Notes: generated by a model not told the origin, from the letters alone. Shown: positions 25,908 to 36,297, counted from the stretch's first letter. The stretch: 64,000 bases of DNA from Phycisphaerales bacterium (GCA_020849615.1 JADLFW010000033.1:124001-188000), one strand, 5' to 3'. Made by a program: numbers and translations.

Positions 25908-26432
25908 ATGAACCCCGCCGCATCCGTCGAACTGCTGATCCTCGATGTCGATGGGGTGCTCACCGACGGCTCGATCATCGTCGATGAGGATGGCCGCGAG
26001 CTGAAGCGATTCCATGTCCGTGACGGCTTCGCCGTCAAGCTCTGGCAGCGGCTGGGGTTCCGCGTCGCGGTGATCAGCGGCCGCGACTGCGCCGCCGTTC
26101 AGCACCGGCTCGAGCAGCTGGGAGTCACGCTGATCGTGCAGGGCACCCAGGACAAGGCGGTTGCCCTCGCCGACCTGGCCCGGGTCAGCGGCGTGGACCC
26201 GCAGCGCATGGCCGCTCTCGGCGATGACTGGCCCGACCTCGCGATGCTCCGCCGCGTCGCCTACCCGATGGCGGTCGCGGATGCCGAGCCCGCGGTGCGG
26301 TCCGCGGCGCAGCACATCACCTCTCGTGCCGGCGGTCGCGGCGCGGTCCGTGATGCGATCGAACACTTGCTGGCGGCCAAGGGCATGCTCGAGCACGCCC
26401 TCCAACTGCACGACCCCGGAGCCCGACCATGA
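25908..26432 (+). CDS. kdsC: KDO-8-phosphate phosphatase
   Basis: 174 residues, typical for this capless HAD enzyme. HAD motif I is LDVDGVLTDGSI (Asp13, Asp15); motif II is AVISGRD; a Lys in TQDKAVAL and the motif LGDDWPDLAML complete the site. It removes phosphate from KDO-8-P to give KDO for the LPS inner core. Its stop overlaps the next gene's start by 4 bp (ATGA). Confidence 0.94.
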   Translation: MNPAASVELLILDVDGVLTDGSIIVDEDGRELKRFHVRDGFAVKLWQRLGFRVAVISGRDCAAVQHRLEQLGVTLIVQGTQDKAVALADLARVSGVDPQRMAALGDDWPDLAMLRRVAYPMAVADAEPAVRSAAQHITSRAGGRGAVRDAIEHLLAAKGMLEHALQLHDPGARP

Positions 26433-29400
26433 AGACCCGTACGGCGGGCTTGCTCGCGGCCTGCGGCATCGCCGCCGCCTCGATCGCGCTGATCGCGTTT
26501 CTGGCCTCGCGCGGCGGGCCGCCGCGCACCGCCTCCGGAGCCGCCAGCACCAATATCGCCCCGCCCGACATCAAGAACCTGCCCACGACGACCCGCGGGC
26601 CCGACACCGATGCGCTGATGGGAGGGACGGGCCTGTTCGTCCAGGTCATGGACCGCCAGGACCCCACGCGGCTTTCCAGCGAGATCGTTTCGAAATCCCT
26701 CGAGCCGCTCGAAGCCAAGAACTACCGGGTGGATGCGCCCCGGGCCTGGATCTATCTCCGCGATGGCCGCGTCGTGCATGTTCAGTCGAGGCAGGGCCGG
26801 CTTCACATGCCCGACCGCACCCGCGAGCCCGATTCCGGCACTCTGCAAGGCGAAGTCGACATCCGCATGTTCGCCGCGCCGCCGCCCGGCGCCCGCATCG
26901 ATCTCACCAAGGACACTCCCATTGTCCGGGCCCGCACCGAGACCCTGCAGTTCGACGGCTCGCTCGGCGAGGTCTCGACGCAGGACGCTATCAAGATCAC
27001 CAGCGCCCGCACCGATTTCGACGGACGCGGGCTCCGACTGCTCATCAATCAGGCTCAGGAACGCATCGAACTCCTCCGCGTCGAGAGCGATGGAGTGCTG
27101 CGGCACCGCCCTAGCGCGCCCAAGGAAGCGGCCCGCGACCCGCAGCCTGCGGCGCAGCCGGCCAGCGCTGCCGAGGCCAAACCGGCCTCTCAACCCATCC
27201 CAGCCGCGGCTCCTTCAATAACTGCTGAGACTCCGCCCACGCCCCCCGTGCCTCCAACGGAGACGTTCTACCACGGCGTGTTCAGCGGGCCTGTGAAGGT
27301 CATCCAGGCCGCACGCTCCATCACCAACGCGGAGAGCATGGAACTCTGGGCTCACCTCGTGGACAACGAGCTGATCCCAGGCGCCATCGCCGGCGACGAT
27401 AAAGACCCCAAGGCCAAGACCGCCTCACCGGACCCCGCCCCTGGGCCCGCCGAGTCCGGGGGCGGCGCCGCTGCTCCAGTATCCGACCCTGCCGCTGCAA
27501 CGCCATCCCCCACCGGTGAAGACGCCAAAATCAGCCCAGGGCCCGCCGCTGCGATCGACGCGAGCCCGCGCACTGACCTCCGGGCCGGCGCTGAGGACGT
27601 CGTCGTCACCTGGCCCGGCGTGATGGAGATCCGCCCCGTCGAATCGCGGCCCGCCGAACTCGCGAAGGATGAGGTTACCGTACGGTTCACCGCCGGGCCC
27701 GCGCAGCCCGTGATCGGGCTTGACGAGAAGTCCAGTTCGACTGTCACCGCCGACGCCATCACCTACGGCGCCACGCGCCGCGCTGTCACGCTCACCTCGG
27801 AGAAGTTCGCCAAGCTCGAGCGGCCGGGCCAGGGTGAGCTTCGCGCGCCGCGCATCGGCATCGACACTTCGACGGGGATCGTCGATATCCCGACACGCGG
27901 CGAACTCATCGCGGCCCGCCGCGGCACGAGCGACGCCGAGGCCCGGCCGCGTTCCGTCACGTGGAACGACAACGCACAGTTCCAGTTCGATGTGGCCGAC
28001 GGCGTCATGAATGAGAGCATCCGCCGGGCCACGATGATCGGCTCCGTGCAGGCCACCGACCGCGGCGCTTCTCTCGCCGGCGATTCGCTCCAGGCCTGGT
28101 TCACCCCCGATACGGCGGGCCGGCCCGTGCTCCAGCGTTTGCTGGTCAAGGATAACGCCGTTGCTCGCGATGCCAGGAATGGAAGCTTGACCGCGGGGAC
28201 TCTCGACGTCGCCTTCGCCGGGCCCGCCGCGGGCGAGGATCCGACGCCCCGCTCCGTTTCCGCCTCGGGCCAGGTCCACGCCGAACGGGATGGCGCCACG
28301 ATCGACTGCCGTGAACTCGATGCGTCGCTCATCCGCGGGCAGAATGGCGAGATCGCCGTTGAATCCGTCGACGCCCGCACCCGCGTCAAGTTCGCCCGCG
28401 CCGATGGCGTACACGCCGAGTCCGAGCAGCTTCACGCGGACGCCGTCAAGCAGATCGTCGATCTCACCGGCGACAACTCGGTTGTCGGCAAGGATGCGGA
28501 TAACGTCTTTGGTTCCCAGATCCGACTTGATGGGCTGGCCCGGACGCTTGAAGTCTTCGGCGCGGGACGCTTTGAGCACGAGACCTTTGACTCCGCCGGC
28601 CTGCCCATCGCCCGCGCCGATGCCACCTGGACCAAGGGCATGACCTTCGATGACCGCCGCGGCGAACTCAACGCCGCCGGACAGGTCGTCGCCGTCAACG
28701 AGCCGGACCCGCTCACGCTCGAAACCCTCCGCGCCGAGCGGATCAAGCTGTTCATGACGCCCCTCGATGACTCGGAGGCGGCGGCTATCGAACTCGCCCC
28801 CACGCCAACCCCCGCTCCTGCGCCGTCCACCGCCGCGCCCGAACCCGCTGTCGCGAAGGACGGGCCGGCTCCGATTCGCGCGGTCCTCACCGCCGAGGCC
28901 ATCGGTTCCGACACTGAACGCGATGATGGCGTCCGCGCCACTGCCGAACTGCGCCGCTTCGAGTCCGCGGCAGCAAAGGAAGCCGCCGCCGCTCCCCAGC
29001 AGCTTCAGTACCTCGAAAGCTCCCGGATCCTCGTCGACAACACCGCCGGCACGCTGCACACGCCCGGGCCCGGGAAGCTGCTGGTGGTTGATCGCCGCCG
29101 CCCGGCTGGCGCAGAATCCACGCCGCAGGCGCCGGGCCGGGCCCCCGACACGTCGCGCGGCGATGCGCTTTTCGATTGGCAGGCCTCGATGACGATGACG
29201 CGGGCTGATGGCACCTGCCGCATGGAGAAGGGCGTTAAGATGACCCACTCCGCGCTGGCCGATGGAGCGCTGACCGAACTGGAGTGCGAGACGCTGACGG
29301 CCCGGATCCGCGAGCAGCCGGGCGATGCCGCGCCGGCCGTCGATCTCTCCGGCGCGACCCGCGAGATGAACGGGAGCCTGGTCGAGGCCGATGCGACCGG

Positions 29401-29620
29401 CGCTGTGTACATCCGCTCTCGAGGCAAGGAACTGCTCGCCGACGGCGTGAAGTACAGCGCCGAGGCCCGGACCGTCGAGGCGTGGGCCAGCCCCGCCAAC
29501 AACGTCACGCTCTTCGACCCCGGTAATCCATCTCCCCTGATCGCCCGGCGGCTGTTCTGGGATCTGGCGAAGGACCGCATCGAAGTCCGGGAGGCCGGCA
29601 CGATCGTGGCGCCGCGGTAA
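26429..29620 (+). CDS. Very large LptC/OstA-like LPS export protein
   Basis: 1063 residues, against about 190 for LptC. An N-terminal membrane anchor (residues about 8-28) is followed by an LptC-like region (about 70-140: YRVDAPRAWIYLRDGRVVHV). Several further beta-rich segments of the OstA/LptA kind follow (for example around 550, 640 and 700), linked by Ala/Pro-rich stretches. The context, directly after kdsD-kdsC with a 4-bp overlap, supports an LPS transport role bridging the periplasm. No lptB ATPase follows as would be usual; the cluster is cut off by the accessory segment that begins just downstream. The fusion interpretation is inference. Confidence 0.72.
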   Translation: MKTRTAGLLAACGIAAASIALIAFLASRGGPPRTASGAASTNIAPPDIKNLPTTTRGPDTDALMGGTGLFVQVMDRQDPTRLSSEIVSKSLEPLEAKNYRVDAPRAWIYLRDGRVVHVQSRQGRLHMPDRTREPDSGTLQGEVDIRMFAAPPPGARIDLTKDTPIVRARTETLQFDGSLGEVSTQDAIKITSARTDFDGRGLRLLINQAQERIELLRVESDGVLRHRPSAPKEAARDPQPAAQPASAAEAKPASQPIPAAAPSITAETPPTPPVPPTETFYHGVFSGPVKVIQAARSITNAESMELWAHLVDNELIPGAIAGDDKDPKAKTASPDPAPGPAESGGGAAAPVSDPAAATPSPTGEDAKISPGPAAAIDASPRTDLRAGAEDVVVTWPGVMEIRPVESRPAELAKDEVTVRFTAGPAQPVIGLDEKSSSTVTADAITYGATRRAVTLTSEKFAKLERPGQGELRAPRIGIDTSTGIVDIPTRGELIAARRGTSDAEARPRSVTWNDNAQFQFDVADGVMNESIRRATMIGSVQATDRGASLAGDSLQAWFTPDTAGRPVLQRLLVKDNAVARDARNGSLTAGTLDVAFAGPAAGEDPTPRSVSASGQVHAERDGATIDCRELDASLIRGQNGEIAVESVDARTRVKFARADGVHAESEQLHADAVKQIVDLTGDNSVVGKDADNVFGSQIRLDGLARTLEVFGAGRFEHETFDSAGLPIARADATWTKGMTFDDRRGELNAAGQVVAVNEPDPLTLETLRAERIKLFMTPLDDSEAAAIELAPTPTPAPAPSTAAPEPAVAKDGPAPIRAVLTAEAIGSDTERDDGVRATAELRRFESAAAKEAAAAPQQLQYLESSRILVDNTAGTLHTPGPGKLLVVDRRRPAGAESTPQAPGRAPDTSRGDALFDWQASMTMTRADGTCRMEKGVKMTHSALADGALTELECETLTARIREQPGDAAPAVDLSGATREMNGSLVEADATGAVYIRSRGKELLADGVKYSAEARTVEAWASPANNVTLFDPGNPSPLIARRLFWDLAKDRIEVREAGTIVAPR

Positions 29621-29679
29621 CCCGATCGACTCCCCTATCCAGTCTGTGCGACTGCCGGCTCGCCCGCCAGCGTTCATCG

Positions 29680-29707
29680 AACTCCCCGATCTGAACGGTT
29701 TCGAACG
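29680..29707 (+). repeat. 28-bp dispersed repeat, copy 1
   Basis: Matches 47392-47419 in 27 of 28 bases. Begins AACTCCCCGATC and ends GGTTTCGAACG, with an internal near-palindrome around TTCGAA. It lies in the 330-bp non-coding spacer 29621-29950, where I see no other feature. Confidence 0.8.
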
Positions 29708-29950
29708 CCCTCTCGTTGTAAAACACCCCAATTCGGCCTCCTGGCCTCGGGTCGAGCGGTTCACGACGGACGGCGGGTGCTCCCCGCGGCGTCCGCCGCC
29801 AGCCGTTCTCCCTGCGGCCCGGATGTCAAGTACGCCGGGCGGGGACTGGGGGCGGAGCCGACAAGCACCGGCCGATTACCGACCCATCGACGCCGCCGAT
29901 CACGCTGCAAGGCCTTTTAGCCAACGTTCTCCCTCGAATAGGCTCCTCTG

Positions 29951-30242
29951 ATGGCCCTGACCCCTGACACCCTCTGCGTGACGGCGATGGTCGGGGCAGT
30001 CCTGGGCTTGGCCCTGCTCGTGTGGGCGTGACGAGGCGATCGCCCGCTGGTCCGCCGACGCTGCCCGTCGTGTTGGTACGACATGGTCGGCGTTCCGGGC
30101 CTGCCCTGCCCCGAGTGCGGACGGCAAGCCCGGGCCGAGCGGAGCCTCCGGCGTACCCGTAGGCGATGGCCCGCCATTGCCTTCGCCGTGGTCATCGCCA
30201 CCGCGCCCACGGCATGGGCCGCCGCCGTATCGGTGATCCCGC
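29951..30242 (+). pseudogene. Remnant of a planctomycete zinc-ribbon membrane protein gene
   Basis: The frame from ATG 29951 encodes a transmembrane start (MVGAVLGLALLVWA), then an in-frame TGA at 30029-30031 where a Trp codon would be expected, then a zinc ribbon (RRCPSCWYDMVG ... LPCPECGRQAR) and the start of a second helix. The four-Cys CPSCWYDM/CPECGR arrangement is one I associate with a common planctomycete family. After about 30240 the frame runs into the antisense of the ABC permease gene and similarity is lost. Both a nonsense mutation and a 3' truncation are therefore present. Confidence 0.65.
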
Positions 30243-31373
30243 TCACGCCATCAGCGCCAGCGTCCGCCGGAACCGCCCCAGCGCGATCGTGAAGAACGCC
30301 GCGCCGATCCCCAGCACCGTCAGGAACTGCGGCCAGACGACCTCAAGCCCCGCGCCGCGGTACAGGATCGCCTGGCTCGCCGCCACAAAGTGTGTCGTCG
30401 GCGCCGCCAGCATGATCGTCCGCACGAACTCCGGCATGCTCTCGCGCGCCGTCACGCCCCCCGAAAGTAACTCGAGCGGGAGGAGGATGAGCACGAGCAG
30501 CATCCCGAACTGCGGCATCGATCGGGCCAGCGTGGCCATGAAGATCCCTATCGACGTGGTGGCGCACAGGTGGAGCGCCGCGCCCAGGAGCCAAAGTGCA
30601 ACCGACCCCTCCACGCGGACGTGCATGATCCGCTCGACGATCACGGTGAGGGAGAACGCGGCGCCGACGAGCACCACCAGCCCCATGGCCCAGACCTTGG
30701 CGATCATGATCTCGGCGGGGGTCACGGGCATGACCAGGAGGTGCTCGATGGTCCCGTGCTCTCGTTCGCGCAGCAGGGAGGCCCCGCTCAGCACGATCGA
30801 GAGCATGGTGACCATGTTGATGATCTCCATCAGCGAGCCGAACCAGGAGTGCTCGAGGTTGGGGTTGAAGCGCATGCGCAGCGCCAGCTCGACCGGCGCG
30901 TGCGACGCGCCGCGGACGCGGGCCACGAACTCGTCCACCTCGCTCCCCACGATCTCCTGGATGTACCCGTTGCCGGAGAAGGCCTGGCTCATGCGCGTGG
31001 CGTCCACGCTCAGCTGGACCGCCGGGCTGTTCCCGGCCAGCACGTCGCGCTGGAAGTCCGGCGGGATGTTGAGCACGAACGTGTACATCCCCTCGTCCAT
31101 CCCGGCGTCGGCCTCGTCGAGCCACACGTACGCCGGCGGCGAGAAGTACGGAGATTGGAAGGCCGTCGTGATGCGCGCCGACAGCGCCGACTGGTCCTCG
31201 TCGATGATGGCGATGGGGGCCTTGTGGAGGCTCTCGGGAACGGCGGTGCCGGCGACGTAGATGGCCGCGGTGAAGGTGTACGCGATGAGGAACATCATCA
31301 TCGGGTCGCGGGCCAGGCCGCGAAGCTCCTTGACGCCCAGGTGCAGGATGTTCGAGAGGGGGCTTCTGCGCAT
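30243..31373 (-). CDS. ABC-2 type transporter permease (YhhJ-like)
   Basis: 376 residues. N-terminal helix after KELRGLARDPMMMFLIAYTFT, a large extracytoplasmic domain (about 45-170), and five C-terminal helices, with the ABC-2 signature SGASLLREREHGTIEHLLVMP. Its start directly abuts the stop of the RbbA-like gene. In the E. coli yhiI-rbbA-yhhJ arrangement the same three proteins occur together; this is the third member. Exported substrate unknown. Confidence 0.9.
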   Translation of the reverse strand: MRRSPLSNILHLGVKELRGLARDPMMMFLIAYTFTAAIYVAGTAVPESLHKAPIAIIDEDQSALSARITTAFQSPYFSPPAYVWLDEADAGMDEGMYTFVLNIPPDFQRDVLAGNSPAVQLSVDATRMSQAFSGNGYIQEIVGSEVDEFVARVRGASHAPVELALRMRFNPNLEHSWFGSLMEIINMVTMLSIVLSGASLLREREHGTIEHLLVMPVTPAEIMIAKVWAMGLVVLVGAAFSLTVIVERIMHVRVEGSVALWLLGAALHLCATTSIGIFMATLARSMPQFGMLLVLILLPLELLSGGVTARESMPEFVRTIMLAAPTTHFVAASQAILYRGAGLEVVWPQFLTVLGIGAAFFTIALGRFRRTLALMA

Positions 31374-34124
31374 TCAGCGCTCCTGCTTCCGGAGCAGCAT
31401 GATCGTGAGGACCATGATGACGGGGATTGAAAGCGCGATCGCGGCGAACGACAGGTGAAGCTCGCGGAGGTCCAGCGCCTTGCTGAACGCCCCGCGGCTG
31501 ACGATGATCATGTACGTGGCCGGGTAGATCCGCCCCACCGCCGCGCCGAAACCCTCCAGCGACGAGACCGGGTTGATCAGCCCGGAGTACTGGTTCACCG
31601 GGATGATGGTCGCGATCATCGCCGCGAACAACGCCGCGATCTGGGTGCGCACGAAGGTGGAGACGAACAGCCCGAACCCCGTGGCGAACACAATGAACAG
31701 GATCGAGGCGATCAGCAGCGCGGGGAGGCTCCCCTTCAGCGGCACCCCGAACGCCGTGACCGCCAGCGCCGACATCAGCAGGAAGTTCAGCACCCCCAGG
31801 GCGACGTACGGCAGCTGCTTCCCGAGAAGGAACTCCGTGCGCGTCACGGGCGTGACGTAGAAGTTGATCATCGAACCCAGCTCCTTCTCTCTGACCACGG
31901 ACAGCGCCGCGAGCATCGACGGGATCATCAGGAGCAGCATGGGGATCACGGCGGGGATGATCGCGGGCAGGCTCCGCACGTCCGGGTTGTAGCGGAACCG
32001 GGATTCCACGGTCGCGTTCGGCGTCACCTCCACGCCGCGCCGAGCCGCCTGGCCCAGGAGCCAGTGCTGGTGCATCCCCTGCACGTACCCCCTGGCGGTC
32101 TCCGCCCGCTGGGGCATGGCGCCATCGACCCACGCGCCGACCTGAACGTTGTCCCCGCGTTCGAGGCCGCGGGCGAAGCCGGGGGGGAGCTCGACGGCCA
32201 GGGCCAGCTCGCCCGTGCGCATCCGGTGGTCGAGCTCCGCGTAATCGGTGAGCGGGGCGCGCTCGGTGAAGTAGCGCGAGCCCGAGAGGTTCAGCGCGTA
32301 GTCACGGCTGAGGACCGTCTGGTCCCTGTCCAGCACCGCGTAAGGGAGGTTCTCGACGTCCATGTTGATGCCGTACCCCACGACGAACATCAGCAGGACG
32401 CTCCCCAGGAGCGCCAGCGCGGCGCGCACCGGATCACGCCGGAGCTCCAGCGCCTCGCGGAGGCTGTAGCTGAGGCACCGCCGGAGGCTGAAGGCGCCCG
32501 GGCGCGTATGCGCACCCGCGGGCGCGGCCATCGACGATCCCGCCGGCGCGGGCCCGGCCACGCCGGTCGGCGCCGCCTCGGCCCCCGCCTCGACCAGGCA
32601 GGCGACGAACGCCTCCTCCAGGTCCTTCACACCCCGTTTGCGCACCAGTTCGCGCGGCGCGCCGCTCACCAGCACCTTGCCCGCGTGCATGAGGGACACG
32701 CGGTCGCACCGCTCCGCCTCGTTCATGAAGTGGGTGGAGATGAAGATAGTGACCCGGTCGCGGCGCGCCAGCTTGATCATCAGCTCCCAGAACGAATCCC
32801 GCGCGATCGGGTCGACGCCGGAGGTCGGCTCATCGAGGATCAGCAGGTCCGGGCGGTGCACCATCGCCACCGCGAGCGAGAGGCGCTGGCGCACCCCCAG
32901 CGGCAGCTTCTCGGGCAGGCTGTCCATCACCGCCCGAAGCCCGAATCGCTCCGCCACCTCGTCGACGCGCCCGGGGATCTGCTCCCGCGGCAGGCTGAAG
33001 AGGCGGGCGTGGAGCGCCAGGTTCTGCCGGACGGTCAGGTCCTTGTACAGCGAGAACGATTGCGACATGTACCCCACGCGCCGGCGCGTCGCGATATCGT
33101 GCGCGTCCACGGGGTGACCGAAGAGCGCGGCGTCGCCCTCGCTGGCCGGCAGCAGACCGGTCAGCATCTTCATGGTCGTCGTCTTCCCGCACCCGTTGGA
33201 GCCCAGGAACCCGAAGATCTCCCCGCGCCTGATGCGGAATGAGACGTGATCCACGGCGACGAAGCCCCCGAACCGCTTCGTCAGGGCGTGCGACTCGATC
33301 GCCACCTCCTCCCTTTCCCCAGGCACGTACGGGACGATCTCCACCGCGGTGTGCCCCCGGCGCTTGCTCTCGGGGAGCAGCGAGATGAACGCGGCCTCCA
33401 GCGAGTCCGTCGCCGTTCGCCGGAGCAGCTCGCGCGGCGTGCCCGTCGCGAGCACACGCCCGGCGTCCATCGCGATCAACCAGTCGAACCGCTCGGCCTC
33501 CTCCATGTACGCCGTCGCAACCACGACGCTCATCCCGGGGCGCTCCTCACGCAGCCGGGCGATCAGGTCCCAGAACTGACGCCGGGCCAGCGGGTCGACG
33601 CCCGTGGTCGGTTCGTCCAGGATCAGCAGCTCCGGATCGTGGATGAGAGCGCAGCACAGGCCGAGCTTCTGCTTCATGCCCCCCGACAGCTTGCCCGCGG
33701 GACGATCCAGGAAGTCGTACAGCCCGGTGCTCCGCGTCAACGCATCGATGCGCCGGCGCCGCTCGGCCCTCGCGTGCCCGAAGAGCCGCGCAAAGAACTG
33801 CAGGTTCTCCTCGATCGACAGCGTCGGATACAGGTTTCTCCCCAGACCCTGCGGCATGTACGCGATCCGCGGGCACACCACCTTGCGATGCCCCGCACGC
33901 GACATGTCGCCCCCGAGAACCTGAACGGCGCCCTCCCGCACCGCCCGCGACCCGGCGAGAAGCGACAGCAGGCTCGACTTCCCAACCCCATCCGGTCCGA
34001 TCAACCCGACCATCTGTCCGCCCGGGATCTCCAGGTCGATCCCGTCGAGCGCGAACGTCCGGGCGTATCGCAATCGGACGCCCGACAGCCGCGCAACCGG
34101 GGTGATGCTGGGTTCGGCCGTCAC
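31374..34124 (-). CDS. RbbA-like fused ABC ATPase-ATPase-permease
   Basis: 916 residues, close to RbbA of E. coli. Two complete ATPase domains: Walker [10 protein letters not shown] and GSNGCGKTT; signatures LSGGMKQ and LPLGVRQR (the second degenerate); Walker [14 protein letters not shown] and [14 protein letters not shown] membrane domain with an extracytoplasmic loop follows from about residue 560 and ends in hydrophobic helices. The start is a GTG at 34124 that overlaps the stop of the HlyD gene (GTGA). RbbA was described as ribosome-associated, but the context is that of an exporter. Confidence 0.92.
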   Translation of the reverse strand: MTAEPSITPVARLSGVRLRYARTFALDGIDLEIPGGQMVGLIGPDGVGKSSLLSLLAGSRAVREGAVQVLGGDMSRAGHRKVVCPRIAYMPQGLGRNLYPTLSIEENLQFFARLFGHARAERRRRIDALTRSTGLYDFLDRPAGKLSGGMKQKLGLCCALIHDPELLILDEPTTGVDPLARRQFWDLIARLREERPGMSVVVATAYMEEAERFDWLIAMDAGRVLATGTPRELLRRTATDSLEAAFISLLPESKRRGHTAVEIVPYVPGEREEVAIESHALTKRFGGFVAVDHVSFRIRRGEIFGFLGSNGCGKTTTMKMLTGLLPASEGDAALFGHPVDAHDIATRRRVGYMSQSFSLYKDLTVRQNLALHARLFSLPREQIPGRVDEVAERFGLRAVMDSLPEKLPLGVRQRLSLAVAMVHRPDLLILDEPTSGVDPIARDSFWELMIKLARRDRVTIFISTHFMNEAERCDRVSLMHAGKVLVSGAPRELVRKRGVKDLEEAFVACLVEAGAEAAPTGVAGPAPAGSSMAAPAGAHTRPGAFSLRRCLSYSLREALELRRDPVRAALALLGSVLLMFVVGYGINMDVENLPYAVLDRDQTVLSRDYALNLSGSRYFTERAPLTDYAELDHRMRTGELALAVELPPGFARGLERGDNVQVGAWVDGAMPQRAETARGYVQGMHQHWLLGQAARRGVEVTPNATVESRFRYNPDVRSLPAIIPAVIPMLLLMIPSMLAALSVVREKELGSMINFYVTPVTRTEFLLGKQLPYVALGVLNFLLMSALAVTAFGVPLKGSLPALLIASILFIVFATGFGLFVSTFVRTQIAALFAAMIATIIPVNQYSGLINPVSSLEGFGAAVGRIYPATYMIIVSRGAFSKALDLRELHLSFAAIALSIPVIMVLTIMLLRKQER

Positions 34125-35200
34125 GGTGGCTCCGGCGCCCTCACGGTCAGCTCCGCGGGCCACGACACGCCGGGGTCGAGCCTGATCCACCCGACGCCCG
34201 GGAGCCCCGTCTTCACCTGGCGCAGGTGTTGCTTCAGCAGTTCCGGGGCGATCTGCGCCCGCACCCGGAACATCAGCTTCTGACGCTCCTCCGCCGTCTC
34301 GACCGTCTTGGGGGTGAACTGCGCGGTGCTGGCGATGTAAGACACCCGCGCCGGGATGACGTAGTCGGGCGCGGCGTCGAGGACGAGACGCACCTCCGTT
34401 CCCATGGCCACACGCCCCGCCGCACGCTCGGGCAGGAAGAACGTCATGTACACGTCGCTCAAGTCGATCACGTTCAGCGCCCGCCCCCCCGCCGCCAGCA
34501 CCTCTCCCGGCTGGGCGATGCGGTACTGCACGCGCCCGTCACGCGGCGAGGTAAGGACGCTGTCTTTGATGTCCGCCTCGATCCGCTGCACCGTCGCCCC
34601 GCGGGCCGCGACCGTCGACTCCGCTGAACTCGTCAGCGCCCGCGCCGCCTCGATCGCCGCCTCCGCCGCCGCGACCTGCGCCCTCGCCGCGGTCAGCGTC
34701 GCTTCCGCCACCAGCGTGCTCGTGCGCTGCTCGTCAACCTCCTCGACGGACGCGGCGTTCTCCTCGGCCGCCCGCTCCAACCGCGCCAGGCGCCGCCGGG
34801 AGTAGTTAAGTTCGCTCTCGCGCTGCGCCGCCGTCGCCTGCGCCGCGGCGAGGTCGCTCTCACGCATCGCCACCTGCGCCCGCGCCGTCGCCACCGCCTG
34901 GCGAGCCTCCTGGAGCATCGCCTCCGCCTCGTCGCGCTGCGCCTCGAGCACGTCCGTCTGCATCCGGACCAGGGGTTGACCGGCCGCGACGAAATCGCCT
35001 TCGTCGACGAACATCTCCTCGACCCGCCCGGCGAGCTTGGTGGAGACGTTGATCTCGGTCGCTTCGATCCGCCCGTTTCCGGTGACGAACCCTTCAGGTG
35101 TTCCGGATGGGCTTCTCCGCTGCCACGCGTACCACCCGCCGGCCAGCCCTCCCACAAGGACAAGCAAGAGGACGACTTTCTTGACCGCGCGGGCGCCCAT
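34121..35200 (-). CDS. HlyD-family periplasmic adaptor
   Basis: 359 residues. Start at ATG 35200, giving a short N-terminus and one membrane anchor ([20 protein letters not shown]). A biotinyl-lipoyl half ([23 protein letters not shown]), a long Ala/Glu/Arg-rich coiled-coil hairpin (about 90-220) and the return half ([20 protein letters not shown]) follow. It is the first gene of the three-gene exporter and would bridge to an outer-membrane channel, none of which is encoded here. Confidence 0.92.
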   Translation of the reverse strand: MGARAVKKVVLLLVLVGGLAGGWYAWQRRSPSGTPEGFVTGNGRIEATEINVSTKLAGRVEEMFVDEGDFVAAGQPLVRMQTDVLEAQRDEAEAMLQEARQAVATARAQVAMRESDLAAAQATAAQRESELNYSRRRLARLERAAEENAASVEEVDEQRTSTLVAEATLTAARAQVAAAEAAIEAARALTSSAESTVAARGATVQRIEADIKDSVLTSPRDGRVQYRIAQPGEVLAAGGRALNVIDLSDVYMTFFLPERAAGRVAMGTEVRLVLDAAPDYVIPARVSYIASTAQFTPKTVETAEERQKLMFRVRAQIAPELLKQHLRQVKTGLPGVGWIRLDPGVSWPAELTVRAPEPP

Positions 35201-35554
35201 GTCACGTATGCTACCGGATCTCGCCCGCGGCATCATGCCGGACACGCCGCACGACCGACCCAGCCGCCCGCCCAGCACGCCCCATCAGACCTCTGATCTG
35301 CCGCCGCCATGAACAACTTCAGCAACAAGGTCTCCCTGATCTGGCAGATCGCGGACCATGCGCAAACCCCCGCGAACGCGCAACCCTCCTAACCCGGGCT
35401 CCCCGCGAAGAGAGTCGCGGAGAGACTTTCGACTCAAGGCGCGCCCGCGATGCCGGGGCGGGTCAAGTCCGGTCCTGGCCGTGCTACTCGGCCGAGCACC
35501 CGCCCGTGGGCGGCCAATCCGGCGATCGCTTCGGAACGCGGTGCGGGAGGCGGC
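35201..35554. other. Junction region right of the ABC exporter
   Basis: About 350 bp holding the hsdM remnant at 35309-35392 and otherwise no convincing gene. It must contain the exporter promoter on the minus strand, which I could not pinpoint. Confidence 0.4.
35309..35392 (+). pseudogene. 5' remnant of a type I restriction-modification methylase gene (hsdM)
   Basis: The ATG at 35309 starts a 27-codon frame beginning MNNFSNKVSLIWQIAD, which matches the typical opening of type I methylase (HsdM) proteins. Immediately after this the expected continuation (a LLRG.YK-type segment) is absent and the frame stops at 35390. No other hsd sequence is in the window, so only the first ~16 codons survive. 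Confidence 0.6.
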
Positions 35555-35998
35555 CTAGATTCGACGCGACTGTGAACGCCGCAGGAGTTGTCCACAGCAC
35601 CCCGCGTCGTCTTCCTTGATCAGATGGCGGCCATGCCTCTGCCCTTGAATCGTGCGAAGCAGCCACTCGAACTCCGCGCTAGTTGGAAACAGTCGGAAGA
35701 GAACCCCAATCGGCCATTTCTCTTCGATCAATCGTTTCGCGGCAACCAAGCGGAGTCGCGCACAAATGTCCCAATCTCGCCTCCAGCCGAGGCGAGGCAA
35801 CACGCGCTCAAGAGCGTTCAAGGACCACTGGTCCAGCGAACTCCTTGCCGCCGCCTCATAGACCTTTGAGAAAGCGGTCGCGCCAGCATCTGGGAGGAAC
35901 TCTCCCGCCTCGTCAAACGCAGCGACCAATGCAAACGTCGGCCCCACGCATTCAAAGTGCGGCTTGCCAACTCCGACATCCTGAATCGCGATCTGCAT
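35555..35998 (-). CDS. Hypothetical protein
   Basis: 147 residues from ATG 35998, no strong ribosome-binding site. The composition is that of a soluble helical protein (DQWSLNALERVLPRLGWRRDW, AAKRLIEEKWPIGVLFRLF). Base composition is lower in GC than the core genes around it, as expected for an accessory gene. I recognise no family. It lies between two regions of gene remnants and might itself be a cargo gene or a late-stage remnant. Confidence 0.5.
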   Translation of the reverse strand: MQIAIQDVGVGKPHFECVGPTFALVAAFDEAGEFLPDAGATAFSKVYEAAARSSLDQWSLNALERVLPRLGWRRDWDICARLRLVAAKRLIEEKWPIGVLFRLFPTSAEFEWLLRTIQGQRHGRHLIKEDDAGCCGQLLRRSQSRRI

Positions 35999-36147
35999 GA
36001 TGAGGGCTGGGCCGAGCAGCCGTCCGTAGTGAGCCGTTGGTTCGAACAGCCGGCAAGATACCGCAGGCTATCGGGAGTACGGAACCCTGCTCGCTGGGGG
36101 TAGAGGGTGAGGTTTGGAGCGGGAAAAGGGCCGCGTCTGCCGCTCCA

Positions 36148-36297
36148 TCAGCGCGGTTGGTTCTCTCCGAGTGTCAGGATCAGCCTTGCCGGGTGCTGAG
36201 TGCGGGCTAGTGACTTGGCGAGCGCCTCAGTCTTACCGTGGTTGATCTGGATGAGTCGCTCGCGGCAGTCCCAGTCGGGTCCGCCGGATCGGCCTCC
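36148..36297 (-). other. Orphan open frame, possible tail of a lost gene
   Basis: A minus-strand frame without a start ends at TGA 36148-36150 and reads with protein-like composition (DWDCRERLIQINHGKTEAL, then TQHPARLILTLGENQ). It meets the integrase 5' fragment at about 36297 but in a different frame. It may be the tail of a gene truncated when the fragment arrived. The remainder of 36000-36297 shows nothing else. Confidence 0.35.

Noticed and set aside
27425..29764. 779-codon open frame antisense to the LptC-like gene
   Set aside because: Typical antisense shadow in GC-rich coding DNA; the sense strand has the membrane anchor, operon context and better composition.
30343..33242. Long antisense and alternate-frame open frames within the ABC exporter genes
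   Set aside because: Arg/His/Pro-rich shadow frames; the exporter proteins are unambiguous in the other frames.
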